Part shown: in pieces, positions 53,941-63,590 of the stretch
How positions within the stretch are numbered: position 1 is the first letter of the stretch
How the letters are laid out: every line of letters begins with the position of its first letter
From: Luteimonas sp. MC1572
Lineage (GTDB): Bacteria; Pseudomonadota; Gammaproteobacteria; Xanthomonadales; Xanthomonadaceae
Reading direction: 5' to 3'
NCBI RefSeq assembly: GCF_016615815.1
Contig: NZ_CP067112.1
Coordinates: forward strand, 2,852,001-2,916,000
Length of the DNA stretch: 64,000 nt
Position numbers and translations under genes: made by a program
The notes under the pieces: generated by a model
What the model was told of the DNA's origin: nothing
What the model saw: the letters and a program-made list of their open reading frames with translations, nothing else
Database searches by the model: none

Positions 53941-56703
53941 ATGCCTGACCAACCTTCCCTGTTCGACAGCAGCCCCGAGGCCGCGAGGCCCGGCGGCGCG
54001 GATGCCCCCGGCGCTGCCGCGCCCGAGGATCTTTCGCCGGGTGCTGCCGCGCCGGCCGACCTGCACGACACCCGCCCGCAACCGCCGGGCCCTGCGGTTG
54101 CGGACGTCCTGCGCGCGCCCGCCCGCCCGCGTGCGGCGCCGCGCGCGCAGCGCCCGCTGTGGGCGCGCCTGCTCGGCGGCATGCTGGCGCCCTGGATCGG
54201 GCTGAAGATCGAGCCGTCGGCCCCCGGCCCCACGATCGATGGGCGGCTGGTCTGCTACGTGCTCGAGGATTACGGGCTTTCCAACGCCCTGATCCTGGAA
54301 CGCGCCTGCCGCGAAGCAGGCCTGCCGTCCCCGCTGCGGCCGCTCCCGGGTGACCCGCTGGGCCGCAAGCGCGCCTACGTGGCGCTGTCGCGGCGCAACG
54401 CCGGCAACGCGCTCGCCCTGGCGACGCAGATCGCCACCCAGCAGCGCAAGCCGCCGAAGAAGAGCCACTCCGACTCGCTGGCCCGCCTGCTCGAGGCGCA
54501 TCGGCACGACCCGGGCCTGGACGTGCAGCTGGTGCCGGTCTCGATCTTCGTCGGCCGTTCGCCGGACAAGAACAGCGGCTGGTTCTCGGTGCTGTTCTCG
54601 GAGAACTGGACGATCGTCGGGCGTTTCCGGCGCCTGCTGGCGATCCTGCTCAATGGCCGCGACACCCTGGTGCGGTTCTCCCCGGCGATCGACCTGCAGG
54701 GCGTGATCACCGAGGGCCTCGAGCCGGAACGCGAGGTGCGCAAGCTGTCGCGCGTGCTGCGCACGCACTTCAACCGCATCCGCGCGGCGGTGATCGGCCC
54801 CGACCTGTCCACCCGCCGCCTGCTGGTCGACAAGGTGCTGTCCGCGCAGCCGGTGCGCGACGCCATTGCCGACCAGGCACGACGCGAAGGCGCGGTCGGC
54901 GACAAGGCGCAGGCCGAAGCCTGGAAGAAGGCGCACGGCTACGCCTACGAGATCGCGGCCGACTACGCGCATCCGGTGGTGCGCTCGGCCAGCTTCCTCC
55001 TGTCCACGGTCTGGAACCGGATCTTCCGCGGCGTGCTGGTGCACCACCTCGACAACCTCAAGGCCGCGGCGCCGGGCCATGAAGTGGTCTACGTGCCCTG
55101 CCACCGCAGCCACATGGACTACCTGCTGCTGAGCTACCTGCTGTACACGCGCGGCATCGTGCCGCCGCACATCGCCGCGGGCATCAACCTCAACCTGCCG
55201 GTGATCGGCACCATCCTGCGCAAGGGTGGCGCGTTCTTCATCCGGCGCAGCTTCCGCGGCAACGCGCTGTACTCGGCGGTGTTCACCGAATACGTGGCGC
55301 AACTGGTATCGGGCGGCTATTCCATCGAGTACTTCATCGAAGGCGGGCGTTCGCGCACCGGCCGCCTGCTGCAGCCCAAGGGCGGCATGGTGGCGATGAC
55401 GGTGCGTGCGTTCCTGCGCCAGCCGACGCGGCCGGTGCTGTTCCAGCCGGTGTACATCGGCTACGAGAAGCTGATGGAGGGCAACAGCTACCTCGACGAG
55501 CTCTCCGGCAAGCCCAAGGAAGGCGAGTCGATCTGGGCGCTGCTGTGGGGCATCCCGAAAGTGCTGCGCCAGAACTACGGCCAGGTGGTGGTGAACTTCG
55601 GCCAGCCGATCGCGCTGGCCGACATGCTCGCCGAGCACGCCGGCGAGTGGGACGGCACGCCGCTGCCGGACGAGGAAAAACCCGGCTGGCTGTCGACCAC
55701 GGTCGACGCCACCGCGCAGCGCATCCAGGAGCGCGTCAACAGCGCCGCCGACGTCAACCCGATCAACCTGCTGGCGCTCGCCCTGCTGTCCACGCCCAAG
55801 CACGCGATGGGCGAGGGCGACCTGACCGCGCAGATCGTGCTGTCGAAGAAGCTGCTGGACGAAGTGCCCTACAGCCCGCTGGTCACCGTGACCCCGCATT
55901 CTCCGGAACAGATCATCGCCCACGGCGAAGAGATCGGCGTGCTGCACCGCGTGGCGCATCCGCTCGGCGACGTGCTGCGCGTCGACGGCAACACCGCGGT
56001 GCTGCTGTCGTACTTCCGCAACAACGTGGTGCACCTGTTCACCGCCTCGGCGTGGATCGCGTGCTGCTTCCTGCACAACCGGCGCATGGCGCGCGACAGC
56101 CTGCTGCGCATCGGCCGTGCGATGTACCCGTTCCTGCAGGGCGAGCTGTTCCTGCCCTGGGACGAGGACGGGTTTGCCGGACGCATCGACCAGACCATCG
56201 CGCTGTTCATCCGCGAGGGCCTGCTCGAGCGCGTCGGCGACGACGACGGCGGCATCCTCGCCCGCCACGCAGGCCAGTCCGACGAGGTGTTCCGCCTGCG
56301 CGCGCTCGGGCATCCGCTGCAGCAGGCGTTCGAGCGCTACTACATCGCGATATCGGTGCTGGCCAAGAACGGTTCCGGCGCGCTCGGCACCGGCGAACTG
56401 GAAACCCTGTGCCAGCTGGCGGCACAGCGCCTGAGCCTGCTGTACGCCCCGGCGGCACCGGAGTTCTTCGACAAGACCCTGTTCCGCGGCTTCATCCAGA
56501 AGCTGCGCGAGCTCGGCCTGGTGAAGCTGGACCACAACAGCAAGCTCGCGTTCGACCAGCGCCTGGACACCTGGGCCAAGGACGCCAAGCTGATCCTCGG
56601 CCGCGAGCTGCGCCACACCATCGAGAAGATCAGCCCCGAGGCGGCCAAGCGGCAGCCCGAGCCCGCGGCAACGGACCAGGCCGCGGACGCGTCCGGGGGC
56701 TGA
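53941..56703 (+). CDS. plsB: glycerol-3-phosphate acyltransferase
   Basis: A 920-residue membrane-associated enzyme making lysophosphatidate, the first step of phospholipid synthesis. The acyltransferase block is complete: HX4D in VPCHRSHMDYLLLSYLLYTR (about 387), GAFFIRRSFRGN, YFIEGGRSRTGRLLQPKGG and VLFQPVYIGYEKL. It is longer than the E. coli enzyme (about 807), mainly through an N-terminal Ala/Pro-rich extension of about 75 residues. Confidence 0.95.
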   Translation: MPDQPSLFDSSPEAARPGGADAPGAAAPEDLSPGAAAPADLHDTRPQPPGPAVADVLRAPARPRAAPRAQRPLWARLLGGMLAPWIGLKIEPSAPGPTIDGRLVCYVLEDYGLSNALILERACREAGLPSPLRPLPGDPLGRKRAYVALSRRNAGNALALATQIATQQRKPPKKSHSDSLARLLEAHRHDPGLDVQLVPVSIFVGRSPDKNSGWFSVLFSENWTIVGRFRRLLAILLNGRDTLVRFSPAIDLQGVITEGLEPEREVRKLSRVLRTHFNRIRAAVIGPDLSTRRLLVDKVLSAQPVRDAIADQARREGAVGDKAQAEAWKKAHGYAYEIAADYAHPVVRSASFLLSTVWNRIFRGVLVHHLDNLKAAAPGHEVVYVPCHRSHMDYLLLSYLLYTRGIVPPHIAAGINLNLPVIGTILRKGGAFFIRRSFRGNALYSAVFTEYVAQLVSGGYSIEYFIEGGRSRTGRLLQPKGGMVAMTVRAFLRQPTRPVLFQPVYIGYEKLMEGNSYLDELSGKPKEGESIWALLWGIPKVLRQNYGQVVVNFGQPIALADMLAEHAGEWDGTPLPDEEKPGWLSTTVDATAQRIQERVNSAADVNPINLLALALLSTPKHAMGEGDLTAQIVLSKKLLDEVPYSPLVTVTPHSPEQIIAHGEEIGVLHRVAHPLGDVLRVDGNTAVLLSYFRNNVVHLFTASAWIACCFLHNRRMARDSLLRIGRAMYPFLQGELFLPWDEDGFAGRIDQTIALFIREGLLERVGDDDGGILARHAGQSDEVFRLRALGHPLQQAFERYYIAISVLAKNGSGALGTGELETLCQLAAQRLSLLYAPAAPEFFDKTLFRGFIQKLRELGLVKLDHNSKLAFDQRLDTWAKDAKLILGRELRHTIEKISPEAAKRQPEPAATDQAADASGG

Positions 56704-56854
56704 GCGTCCGCGGGCTATGCCGGACGCCGCCGGCGGCGGCACAATGCCCGCGGCGTCGGTGGACGCGACGCCCGGGGGGGACACCTGCATGCCTCTTGCG
56801 AACCGCATTGAACGCGGCGCGTCCGGCCGCGCATCGACGACAGGGAGTTGTGCC

Positions 56855-57421
56855 ATGCGATTCAACCGGACCTTGCTTGCGCTCGCCGCCTTCGCGGCCG
56901 CCACCGTGGCCCACGCCGCCGACAAGCCCGAGGGCTACCTGTGCTGCAACATGCGCAGCTACGGCAGCGAGATGAGCGACATCAACTACGATGAAGAAGG
57001 CATGTCGATCGTGCCGTTCGGCACGCCGGTGAAGGTCGCCGGCCAGGGCCCGAAGAAGCTGCGGCTCCTGATCGGCGGCAAACGCCACGTGCTCGCCAAC
57101 GACTACAGCCGCGACCTCGGCAGCGCGCGCTTCACGCAGCGCTACGTGGTGGCGGAGGATCCGCGGATCGCCGCGGCGGCATTCCCGGACAAGATCCGCG
57201 ATGCCATCGCCAGCGCGCGCCTGACCGCCGGCATGACCCGCGAACAGGTGCTGATGTCGCTGGGCTATCCGATCAGCAGCGAAAACCCCGATCTCGCCGC
57301 CAATGTCTGGCGCTACTGGCGCAGCAGCTTCGACGAGATCCAGGTGGCATTCGACGCCGGCGGCCGGGTGTCCGAGATCAGTGCCGACGTGCTGACGCGA
57401 CAGCAGGTCTGGGTGCCCTGA
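56855..57421 (+). CDS. secreted BamE/SmpA-like domain protein
   Basis: 188 residues with a Sec signal peptide (LLALAAFAAATVAHAADK). Two adjacent cysteines (YLCCNMRSYG) follow at once, then a beta-rich domain. C-terminally, SARLTAGMTREQVLMSLGYP with DLAANVWRYWRSSFDEIQVA and RVSEI is the alpha-alpha-beta-beta pattern of BamE/SmpA-type proteins. It is not a lipoprotein, so not BamE itself; it is probably a periplasmic protein of unknown role. ATG 56855 has GGGAG upstream; open frame before it is non-coding. Confidence 0.75.
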   Translation: MRFNRTLLALAAFAAATVAHAADKPEGYLCCNMRSYGSEMSDINYDEEGMSIVPFGTPVKVAGQGPKKLRLLIGGKRHVLANDYSRDLGSARFTQRYVVAEDPRIAAAAFPDKIRDAIASARLTAGMTREQVLMSLGYPISSENPDLAANVWRYWRSSFDEIQVAFDAGGRVSEISADVLTRQQVWVP

Positions 57422-57502
57422 GCATCCGCGGCGGGGCCTGCATGGCCCCGCTGCGGCTCGAGGCCGCTTCGCTGGTGACCGCAGCGAAGTGATCGGCGTG
57501 GC

Positions 57503-57718
57503 TCAGGCGGGTTCGTCGGGGATCAGCGCCGATTCCAGGCGCTCGATGCAATCCTTCAGCTGCAGCTTGCGCTTCTTGAGGCGCTTCACCTCGAGCTCGT
57601 CCGCCGCGATGGATGCCTGCAGGCCGGCGATCGCGGCGTCGAGGTCGCGATGCTCGGCCTTCAGCTCGACCAGCCGGCGTACGAGTCGAGCCTGCTCTGA
57701 AGTGTCGGAGAAGTGCAT
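57503..57718 (-). CDS. YdcH-family (DUF465) coiled-coil protein
   Basis: 71 residues, almost entirely helical coiled coil: MHFSDTSEQARLVRRLVELK, AEHRDLDAAIAGLQ, VKRLKKRKLQLKDCIERLES. The H-DL spacing and the KKxKLxLKDxI ending are typical of DUF465/YdcH proteins, which are small cytoplasmic proteins of unknown function. Length matches the family. It lies alone between convergent and co-directional neighbours. Confidence 0.88.
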   Translation of the reverse strand: MHFSDTSEQARLVRRLVELKAEHRDLDAAIAGLQASIAADELEVKRLKKRKLQLKDCIERLESALIPDEPA

Positions 57719-57802
57719 GGCGGTCCGAGGTTACACGCTGTGCGCGCAGCCGGCACCCGGCCCGCAGTGGGTGCGAATGGCCGCGCCGCGGCACCGTGGC
57801 AT

Positions 57803-59884
57803 TCAGCCGGCGTCGTAGAAGTTGCCGCGCTGGCTGTACATCTCCAGGCCACCGTCCGCCGGGCCCATCATCCACAGTTCTTCGTGGACGTAGATGCGCC
57901 CGCCGCTGGCGGACATGGGGGTCCAGCGCCGCTCCAGGTAGACCACGCAGCCGTCCACGCCCACCGTGCACTCGACCTGCCAGCCCCGGTTGTCGCGATA
58001 GCGGCGCGCGACCATGGCGCCGCCTTCGATCTCCCAGCGCAGGGGGCTGCTGGTGGATACGCCGTCGCCGACATTGAGCTGGTAGCCGGTCTGGCCCGGA
58101 CCGTCGAGCACGATGTGGAAGTCGAAGCGATATTCGTCGTGGATCGCCTGGCCGATGGCGAAGCCCGAACGCCACGCCCGCGCCACGCCCGCCGCATCGA
58201 AAGCCAGGCTGCCATCGCGTACCGCGGATAGCGCGAAGTCGGATCTCAGCAGCCCGCCCGGCAGCACGAAGCTGGCCAGCACGCCCTCGCCCTTGCGCCC
58301 GTCGCGCATCAGGCGGCGCACACGCATGTGCTCGCCATCGGCATACGCCAGGCTGAGGTTGCCGTCCGCCTCGAGTGACCAGGTGAATGCCTGGCCGTCG
58401 TCGAGCACGATGCCGGTGCCGCCCGGCAGGAAGCGGTGCGGCGCATGGCCTTGGGTCGCATCGCCGCCACCCGACAGGGTGAACGCTTCCGGGCGGTGCA
58501 GCGGCAGGGTGCGCACCCCGGGGATTTCCGCTGCCACGAACGGGATGCCGGTGGCACCGTCGCGGTAGGACAGCCGCAGCAGGTGGGCCGTGTACAGCTC
58601 GTCGGGCGCTCCCGGGTTGTCCGGGTAGCGCAGGCGCGTATGCACCGTCACGGCGACCAGGTCGCGCCCGCTGCCCAGGCCCTCCACCAGCAGGCGATGG
58701 TCGAGGCGCTCCACGCTGCGCAGGCGGCGCGTCGCGATGCCATCGAGCCAGCCGTCTTCCTCGGTGACCGCCGGCGCGTGCGGAACCACGCGCATGCTGC
58801 CCGCGCCGAATGTCCATCCAGCGCTGGGGTCCGCGGTGGGGTGGGTCGCATGGAACTGCCCCGCTCCGCCCGCCTGCAGGTCGAGGCGCTCACCCTCGAT
58901 CAGGCCGACCCGGACATTGCCCCCCGCAGCCGGCGATGCCAGCGAGCGGGCGCCGAGAAAGTCCTCGGGCCTCGCGATCGGCAGCACCGCATCGTCGAAC
59001 ATCGTCGCCAGGGCTGCCACCCGCAGCGCCAGCGCGTCATCGGCGTCGACCGCGGCGATGAAGGCCCGGTACGCATCCGCGTCGCTGATCAGCGCAAGGG
59101 TGTCCGTGATCCCGGCGGGCAGCGGATAGTCCCCGTCGGCCACCAGCTTGATGGCCGCGGCCATCTCCAGCAGCGCCGCGGCGTCGTACGCACCCAGCGC
59201 CGCGTGCAGCCCGGCTTCGGACGCGACCGGCGCTCCGCCGTTGGCCAGCTGCAGCAGGTAGGCGAGTGCGGAGCTGAGACGGCTGAGCTGCACCTGGCTG
59301 TTCTCGTCGCGGGTCAGCACGCCGTCGGCCCCGGCTTCGCCGCGCAGCCGCCCTACGGTGCCCGGCACGGCCAGCAGGGCCACGTCGCCCGATGACGCCG
59401 ACAGGGTCACCATGTCGCCGGGCAGGCCGATCACCTCGAGCCGGTAGCGGCCGTCCGCCCCTGCCCGCGCCCGGAACACGTGGCCGCCAACGCCGGCCGC
59501 GACATGCGCGTTGCCGCCAGCGTCGGTCACGGCGCCATCGAGCACCACTGCGTCGCCCACGAGGATCTCCACGCTGGCAATGCCGAAGCTGCGCCCGGTC
59601 TTGACCGAGTACTGGATGCGGTCACGCCCTGCGAAGCCCGGCGCCGGCGTGTACACCACCCTGCGACCCACCACGGAGGCGCTGCCGTGTGCCGGATGCC
59701 GGTACAGGCGCAGGTCGGTGCTGGCCGTCACGCCGGGATCGTTGGCCAGCACGTCGATGGTGACGGGACGATCGCGGACGGTGAGCGTGCTGTCGTCGGC
59801 CGGCGCGTGGTTGAGGCCGGCGGCTACCGCGGCGCCAACGGAAAGGGTCGCGACGGCAAGCAACGCGCTGGATCTGGTGGTCAT
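57803..59884 (-). CDS. large secreted protein with Ig-like (cadherin-type) N-terminal domain
   Basis: 693 residues. Signal peptide (SSALLAVATLSVGAAVAAGL), then an Ig-like domain of the type recognised by PVTIDVLANDPGV and YTPAPGFAGRDRIQYSVKTG (about 35-115). A carboxypeptidase-regulatory-like beta segment and a helical stretch (about 190-290) follow, then a large beta-rich region to the end with aromatic-rich repeats (YQLNVGDGV, VARRYRDNRGWQVECTVGVD). The function of the large C-terminal half is not recognised; surface or periplasmic location is likely. It diverges from ttcA by 104 bp. Confidence 0.75.
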   Translation of the reverse strand: MTTRSSALLAVATLSVGAAVAAGLNHAPADDSTLTVRDRPVTIDVLANDPGVTASTDLRLYRHPAHGSASVVGRRVVYTPAPGFAGRDRIQYSVKTGRSFGIASVEILVGDAVVLDGAVTDAGGNAHVAAGVGGHVFRARAGADGRYRLEVIGLPGDMVTLSASSGDVALLAVPGTVGRLRGEAGADGVLTRDENSQVQLSRLSSALAYLLQLANGGAPVASEAGLHAALGAYDAAALLEMAAAIKLVADGDYPLPAGITDTLALISDADAYRAFIAAVDADDALALRVAALATMFDDAVLPIARPEDFLGARSLASPAAGGNVRVGLIEGERLDLQAGGAGQFHATHPTADPSAGWTFGAGSMRVVPHAPAVTEEDGWLDGIATRRLRSVERLDHRLLVEGLGSGRDLVAVTVHTRLRYPDNPGAPDELYTAHLLRLSYRDGATGIPFVAAEIPGVRTLPLHRPEAFTLSGGGDATQGHAPHRFLPGGTGIVLDDGQAFTWSLEADGNLSLAYADGEHMRVRRLMRDGRKGEGVLASFVLPGGLLRSDFALSAVRDGSLAFDAAGVARAWRSGFAIGQAIHDEYRFDFHIVLDGPGQTGYQLNVGDGVSTSSPLRWEIEGGAMVARRYRDNRGWQVECTVGVDGCVVYLERRWTPMSASGGRIYVHEELWMMGPADGGLEMYSQRGNFYDAG

Positions 59885-59973
59885 GTGCAAGGCCCGATGC
59901 GGCGCGGCCAGCCACGACGGCACCGCGCAATCCAGACACATACGTACTGCGGTGTCGAAAACCGCCACCCCGG

Positions 59974-59979
59974 TAGAAT
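59974..59979 (+). promoter_or_regulatory. -10 element of ttcA, near-leaderless
   Basis: TAGAAT is followed by 9 nt and ATG 59989, predicting a leader of 2-3 nt. Confidence 0.45.
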
Positions 59980-59988
59980 GGCCCGCTG

Positions 59989-60843
59989 ATGAGCACCGTC
60001 CTGCCCCTCGCCGAACCGACCCCGCGCAAGCCGCGCGCCGACACCCCGGCACCGCAGCTGGCCAAGCGCCTGCGCCACCAGGTCGGTCGCGCGATCGCCG
60101 ATTTCGGCATGATCGAAGACGGCGACAAGGTGATGGTGTGCCTGTCCGGCGGCAAGGACAGCTACACCCTGCTGGACATCCTGCTGCAGCTGCAGAAGAA
60201 GGCGCCGGTGTCGTTCTCGCTCACCGCGGTCAACCTCGACCAGAAGCAGCCGGGGTTTCCGGCGCACGTGCTGCCCGACTACCTGCGCGCGCTCGGCGTG
60301 GACTTCCACGTCATCGAACAGGACACCTATTCGGTGGTCGCGCGCGTCGTGCCGGAAGGCAAGACCATGTGCTCGCTGTGCTCGCGCCTGCGCCGCGGCG
60401 CGCTGTACGCGCACGCCGCCGAGCACGGCTTCACGCGCATCGCGCTGGGCCACCACCGCGACGACATGGTGGCGACGTTCTTCCTCAACATGTTCTTCCA
60501 CGCGAAGCTCGCCGGCATGCCGCCGAAGCTGCTGAGCGACGACGGCCGCCACCTGGTGATCCGCCCGCTGGCCTACGTGGCGGAAGCCGATATCGCCGCC
60601 TATGCCGATGCCATGCGCTTCCCGATCATCCCCTGCAACCTGTGCGGCTCGCAGGAGAACCTGCAGCGCAGGCACGTGCAGCGCATGATGGCGGACTGGG
60701 AGCGCGAGACGCCCGGCCGCATCGACCAGATCGCGCGCGCGCTCGGCGACGTGCGCCCGTCGCAGCTGGGCGACCCGGCGCTGTTCGACTTCGCCGGCCT
60801 CGGCCGCAGCGACGCCGGGCCCGCCCCCCGTACCGAGCACTGA
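59989..60843 (+). CDS. ttcA: tRNA 2-thiocytidine(32) synthetase TtcA
   Basis: A 284-residue iron-sulfur enzyme that thiolates C32 of certain tRNAs. It shows the PP-loop [11 protein letters not shown] (about 53), the cluster-binding pairs [10 protein letters not shown] (about 127) and [12 protein letters not shown] (about 218), and the catalytic region [20 protein letters not shown]. Length is normal, with a short Pro/Ala-rich N-terminus. Confidence 0.96.
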   Translation: MSTVLPLAEPTPRKPRADTPAPQLAKRLRHQVGRAIADFGMIEDGDKVMVCLSGGKDSYTLLDILLQLQKKAPVSFSLTAVNLDQKQPGFPAHVLPDYLRALGVDFHVIEQDTYSVVARVVPEGKTMCSLCSRLRRGALYAHAAEHGFTRIALGHHRDDMVATFFLNMFFHAKLAGMPPKLLSDDGRHLVIRPLAYVAEADIAAYADAMRFPIIPCNLCGSQENLQRRHVQRMMADWERETPGRIDQIARALGDVRPSQLGDPALFDFAGLGRSDAGPAPRTEH

Positions 60844-60927
60844 CCCCCACGCCCGATGGGCGTCTTCCCGCATCCGCGGGAACGACGCGCCATTGCCCCC
60901 GACACACCGATCCTGGATTGCCCCCGC

Positions 60928-61833
60928 ATGTTCTTTCGCAACCTCACGCTGTTCCGCTTCCCCACCTCGCTCGACCTCGCCGCACTCGAAGACGCGCTTG
61001 CCGCGCAGCCGCTGAAGCCGGTCGGCCCGCTGGAACTCTCCTCGCGCGGTTTCGTCGCGCCGCTCGGCCGTGACACCGAAGCCTTCGCCCACCGCGTGCC
61101 CGACGCCATCTGGGTGGCCGTGGGAGGCGAGGACCGCCTGCTGCCGTCGGCGGTGGTCAACGACATGCTCGCGCGCAAGCTCGACGAGCTGGAAGAACGC
61201 GAAGGCCGCCGCCCCGGCGGGCGCGCGCGCAAGCGCCTCAAGGACGACCTGGTGCACGAGCTGCTGCCGCGTGCGTTCGTGCGCCCGACGCGCACCGACG
61301 CCATGATCGACCTGAAGAACGGGCTGTGCATCGTCGACTCCTCGTCGCGCAAGAGCGCCGAGGCGGTGGTGTCGCAGCTGCGCGAGGCGCTGGGCAGCTT
61401 CCCGGCCCTGCCGCTGAATGCGGAAGTCGCGCCGCGCAGCGTGCTGACCGGCTGGATCGCCGGCGAGAAGCTTCCCGACGGCCTGACGCTCGGCGAGGAA
61501 TGCGAGATGAAGGACGCCAACGACAAGGGCGCGGTGGTGAAGTGCCAGCGCCAGGACCTCGGCAGCGACGAGATCACCCACCACCTCGAGGCCGGAAAGC
61601 AGGTCACCCGCCTGGCGCTCAACCTCGACGACCACGTGTCGTTCGTGCTCGGCGAAGACCTGGTGGTGCGCAAGCTGAAGTTCCTCGACGGCGTGGTCGA
61701 CCAGCTCGACAGCGGCGACCGCGCCGACCAGCGCGCGGAGCTCGACGCGCAGTTCGCGCTGATGTCGGCCGAAGTGCGGCGCCTGTTCGAAGTGCTCGAG
61801 CCCGCGCTCAAGCTGTCGCGCGTCGACGCCTGA
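60928..61833 (+). CDS. rdgC: recombination-associated protein RdgC
   Basis: A 301-residue DNA-binding ring protein that restrains RecA. It begins MFFRNLTLFRFPTSLDLAAL and includes SSRGFVAPLGRDTEAFAHRV, VVNDMLARKLDELEEREGRR, ITHHLEAGKQVTRLALNLDD and KLKFLDGVVDQLDSGDRADQ, all standard. Length equals the family. ATG 60928 is set by the conserved N-terminus. The 85 bp after ttcA hold no clear terminator, so the two may be co-transcribed. Confidence 0.96.
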   Translation: MFFRNLTLFRFPTSLDLAALEDALAAQPLKPVGPLELSSRGFVAPLGRDTEAFAHRVPDAIWVAVGGEDRLLPSAVVNDMLARKLDELEEREGRRPGGRARKRLKDDLVHELLPRAFVRPTRTDAMIDLKNGLCIVDSSSRKSAEAVVSQLREALGSFPALPLNAEVAPRSVLTGWIAGEKLPDGLTLGEECEMKDANDKGAVVKCQRQDLGSDEITHHLEAGKQVTRLALNLDDHVSFVLGEDLVVRKLKFLDGVVDQLDSGDRADQRAELDAQFALMSAEVRRLFEVLEPALKLSRVDA

Positions 61834-61861
61834 ACGCGGTGCATCGCAACGTCGTCGCACG

Positions 61862-61884
61862 CGCGCATGCATCACGCATGCGCG
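61862..61884. promoter_or_regulatory. palindrome between rdgC and the metallopeptidase gene
   Basis: CGCGCATGC (61862-61870) and GCATGCGCG (61876-61884) form a perfect 9-bp inverted repeat with a 5-nt loop, immediately upstream of the next gene's -10. It may be an operator or a terminator without a T tract. Confidence 0.35.
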
Positions 61885-61901
61885 TTGCGTGCGCGCACCG
61901 G

Positions 61902-61907
61902 TAGAAT
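61902..61907 (+). promoter_or_regulatory. -10 element of the YgjP-like gene, leaderless type
   Basis: TAGAAT is followed by 6 nt and ATG 61914. Confidence 0.5.
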
Positions 61908-61913
61908 GCGCGC

Positions 61914-62726
61914 ATGTCGTCCCTGCTCCGCCTGCTGCTTCCGAAGTCCATTGCACCGGGCACCCGCAACGTCCAGCGCGACACCGTCGCGCTCGCGATG
62001 GACGATGGCAGCTCCATCGATGTGCTGCGCGTGCGCGACCCGCGCGCGCGGCGCGTGCGCCTGTCGGTCGATGAACGCGGCGCGCGCCTGACGCTGCCGC
62101 CGCGCGCCAGCCTGGATGCGGGCGAGCGTTTCCTGCGCGAACACAGCGACTGGCTGCAGGCGCAGCTGCGCGCGCATGCCATCGACCACATCACGCCGCT
62201 GCAGCGTGGCGTCACCGACGCGCTGCCGCTGCGGGGCGAACTGCTGCCGCTGCGCTGGGAGCGCGGGCGCTTCGCCTGCGTGGTGCGCGATGCCGACGGC
62301 CTGGTGTTCCGCGACACCGCGCGTGGCGGCGGCACCGCGCTGCGCCGCGCACTGCGCGAGTTCTACGAGAGCGAAGCGCGCGCCGACGTCGGCCGCTGGC
62401 TGCCCGGCTACCTGCCCGGCCTGCCGCGGGCGCCCGCGCGCATGCGCCTGAAGCCGATGTCCTCGCAGTGGGGTTCGCTGGCGCCGGACGGCACGCTCGC
62501 GCTCGACCTGGCGCTGGTGCTCGGCCGGCCGTCGGCGTTCGAATACGTGCTGGTGCACGAGCTCTGCCACCTGCTGCGGCCCGATCATTCGCCGGCGTTC
62601 TGGCACGAGGTGGAGGCGCGCTGCCCGGACTGGCGCGCCGAGCGCGACTATTTCCGCAGCGAAGGCCGCCAGCTCAAGGCCGCGCTGCGCGTGCTGCTGT
62701 CCGGGGACACCGCTTCCCCGCCTTGA
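61914..62726 (+). CDS. YgjP-like (DUF45/M48) metal-dependent hydrolase
   Basis: 270 residues. Early beta-rich part RDPRARRVRLSVDERGARLT, LPPRASLDAGERFLREHSDW; then KPMSSQWGSLAPDGTLALDL, and the zinc-protease motif VLVHELCHLLRPDHSPAFWH (about 214), an HExxH followed by the third-ligand region. These are diagnostic of YgjP/SprT-like peptidases. The substrate is unknown. Somewhat longer than E. coli YgjP. Confidence 0.9.
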   Translation: MSSLLRLLLPKSIAPGTRNVQRDTVALAMDDGSSIDVLRVRDPRARRVRLSVDERGARLTLPPRASLDAGERFLREHSDWLQAQLRAHAIDHITPLQRGVTDALPLRGELLPLRWERGRFACVVRDADGLVFRDTARGGGTALRRALREFYESEARADVGRWLPGYLPGLPRAPARMRLKPMSSQWGSLAPDGTLALDLALVLGRPSAFEYVLVHELCHLLRPDHSPAFWHEVEARCPDWRAERDYFRSEGRQLKAALRVLLSGDTASPP

Positions 62727-62747
62727 CGGGCGCCTGCGGCGCGGCGC

Positions 62748-63590
62748 TCAGCGGACGAGGAAATCGCCGATCGCGTCGGCAACCGCCTGCGGATCTTCCA
62801 TGTGCAGGTGGTGGCTGCCGGCGATGATGGTCATGTCGCCATCGGGCAGGCGCGCGGCGCGAGCGCGGCGCAGCGCATCCGGCAGGTAGACCTGCGCGGG
62901 GTCGGCGAACACCACCCGTGTCGGGCAGGTGATGCCGGCCACCAGGTCGTCGACCTGCGCCTCGGTCATGCGCACCATGGTCGGCAGGGTCAGGCGCGGA
63001 TCGCTGCTCCAGCTCCAGCCACCTTCCACCGCCAGCACGCCGCGCTCCACCAGCAGCCGTGCCACCGGTTCTGTCAGCCCGTTGGCCTTCATGCGCGCGC
63101 GCACCGCGATCTCGAGGTCGGGGAACACGCGCAGGCGCTTGCCGGGCAGCGCGCGGGTCGCGGCCACGGCATCGCGCAGCCGCGAGACGGTGTTCTCCGG
63201 CGTTTCCGCCAGCGCGCCCAGCGCCTCGATCGCCACCAGCCGCGTCACCCGCTCGGGGCACGCGGCGGCCACCAGGCTGGCGATGCCGGCGCCCATTGAA
63301 TGGCCGAGCAGCGCGAAGCGCTCCCAGCCGAGCGCGTCGGCGATGTCGAGCACCGAATGCACGGCGCCGGCGAACGAATAGTCGGCGCCCGCGGCGAGGT
63401 GGTCGCTGGCGCCGTGCCCGGGCAGGTCGACCGCGCGCAGGTCGACGCCCGCGAGGTGCGGTGCCAGTGGAATGAAGCTCGCGGCGTTGTCGAGCCAGCC
63501 ATGCAAGGCCAGCACCGGCGTCGCACCCGCCGTTCCGGCGCTCAGGCCGCGCACCTTGCCCAGCGGCACGTCGAGTTCGAAGGCGTCCAT
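62748..63590 (-). CDS. alpha/beta-hydrolase
   Basis: 280 residues from ATG 63590 ([16 protein letters not shown]), which overlaps the hemH stop by one base (TGATG). Oxyanion motif VLALHGWLDNAASFIPLAPH, nucleophile elbow LLGHSMGAGIASLV (Ser about 102), and the late His in IIAGSHHLHMEDPQAVADAI. It is of the esterase/epoxide-hydrolase-like class; the substrate cannot be inferred. Translational coupling to ferrochelatase is conserved-looking and may reflect shared expression only. Confidence 0.88.
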   Translation of the reverse strand: MDAFELDVPLGKVRGLSAGTAGATPVLALHGWLDNAASFIPLAPHLAGVDLRAVDLPGHGASDHLAAGADYSFAGAVHSVLDIADALGWERFALLGHSMGAGIASLVAAACPERVTRLVAIEALGALAETPENTVSRLRDAVAATRALPGKRLRVFPDLEIAVRARMKANGLTEPVARLLVERGVLAVEGGWSWSSDPRLTLPTMVRMTEAQVDDLVAGITCPTRVVFADPAQVYLPDALRRARAARLPDGDMTIIAGSHHLHMEDPQAVADAIGDFLVR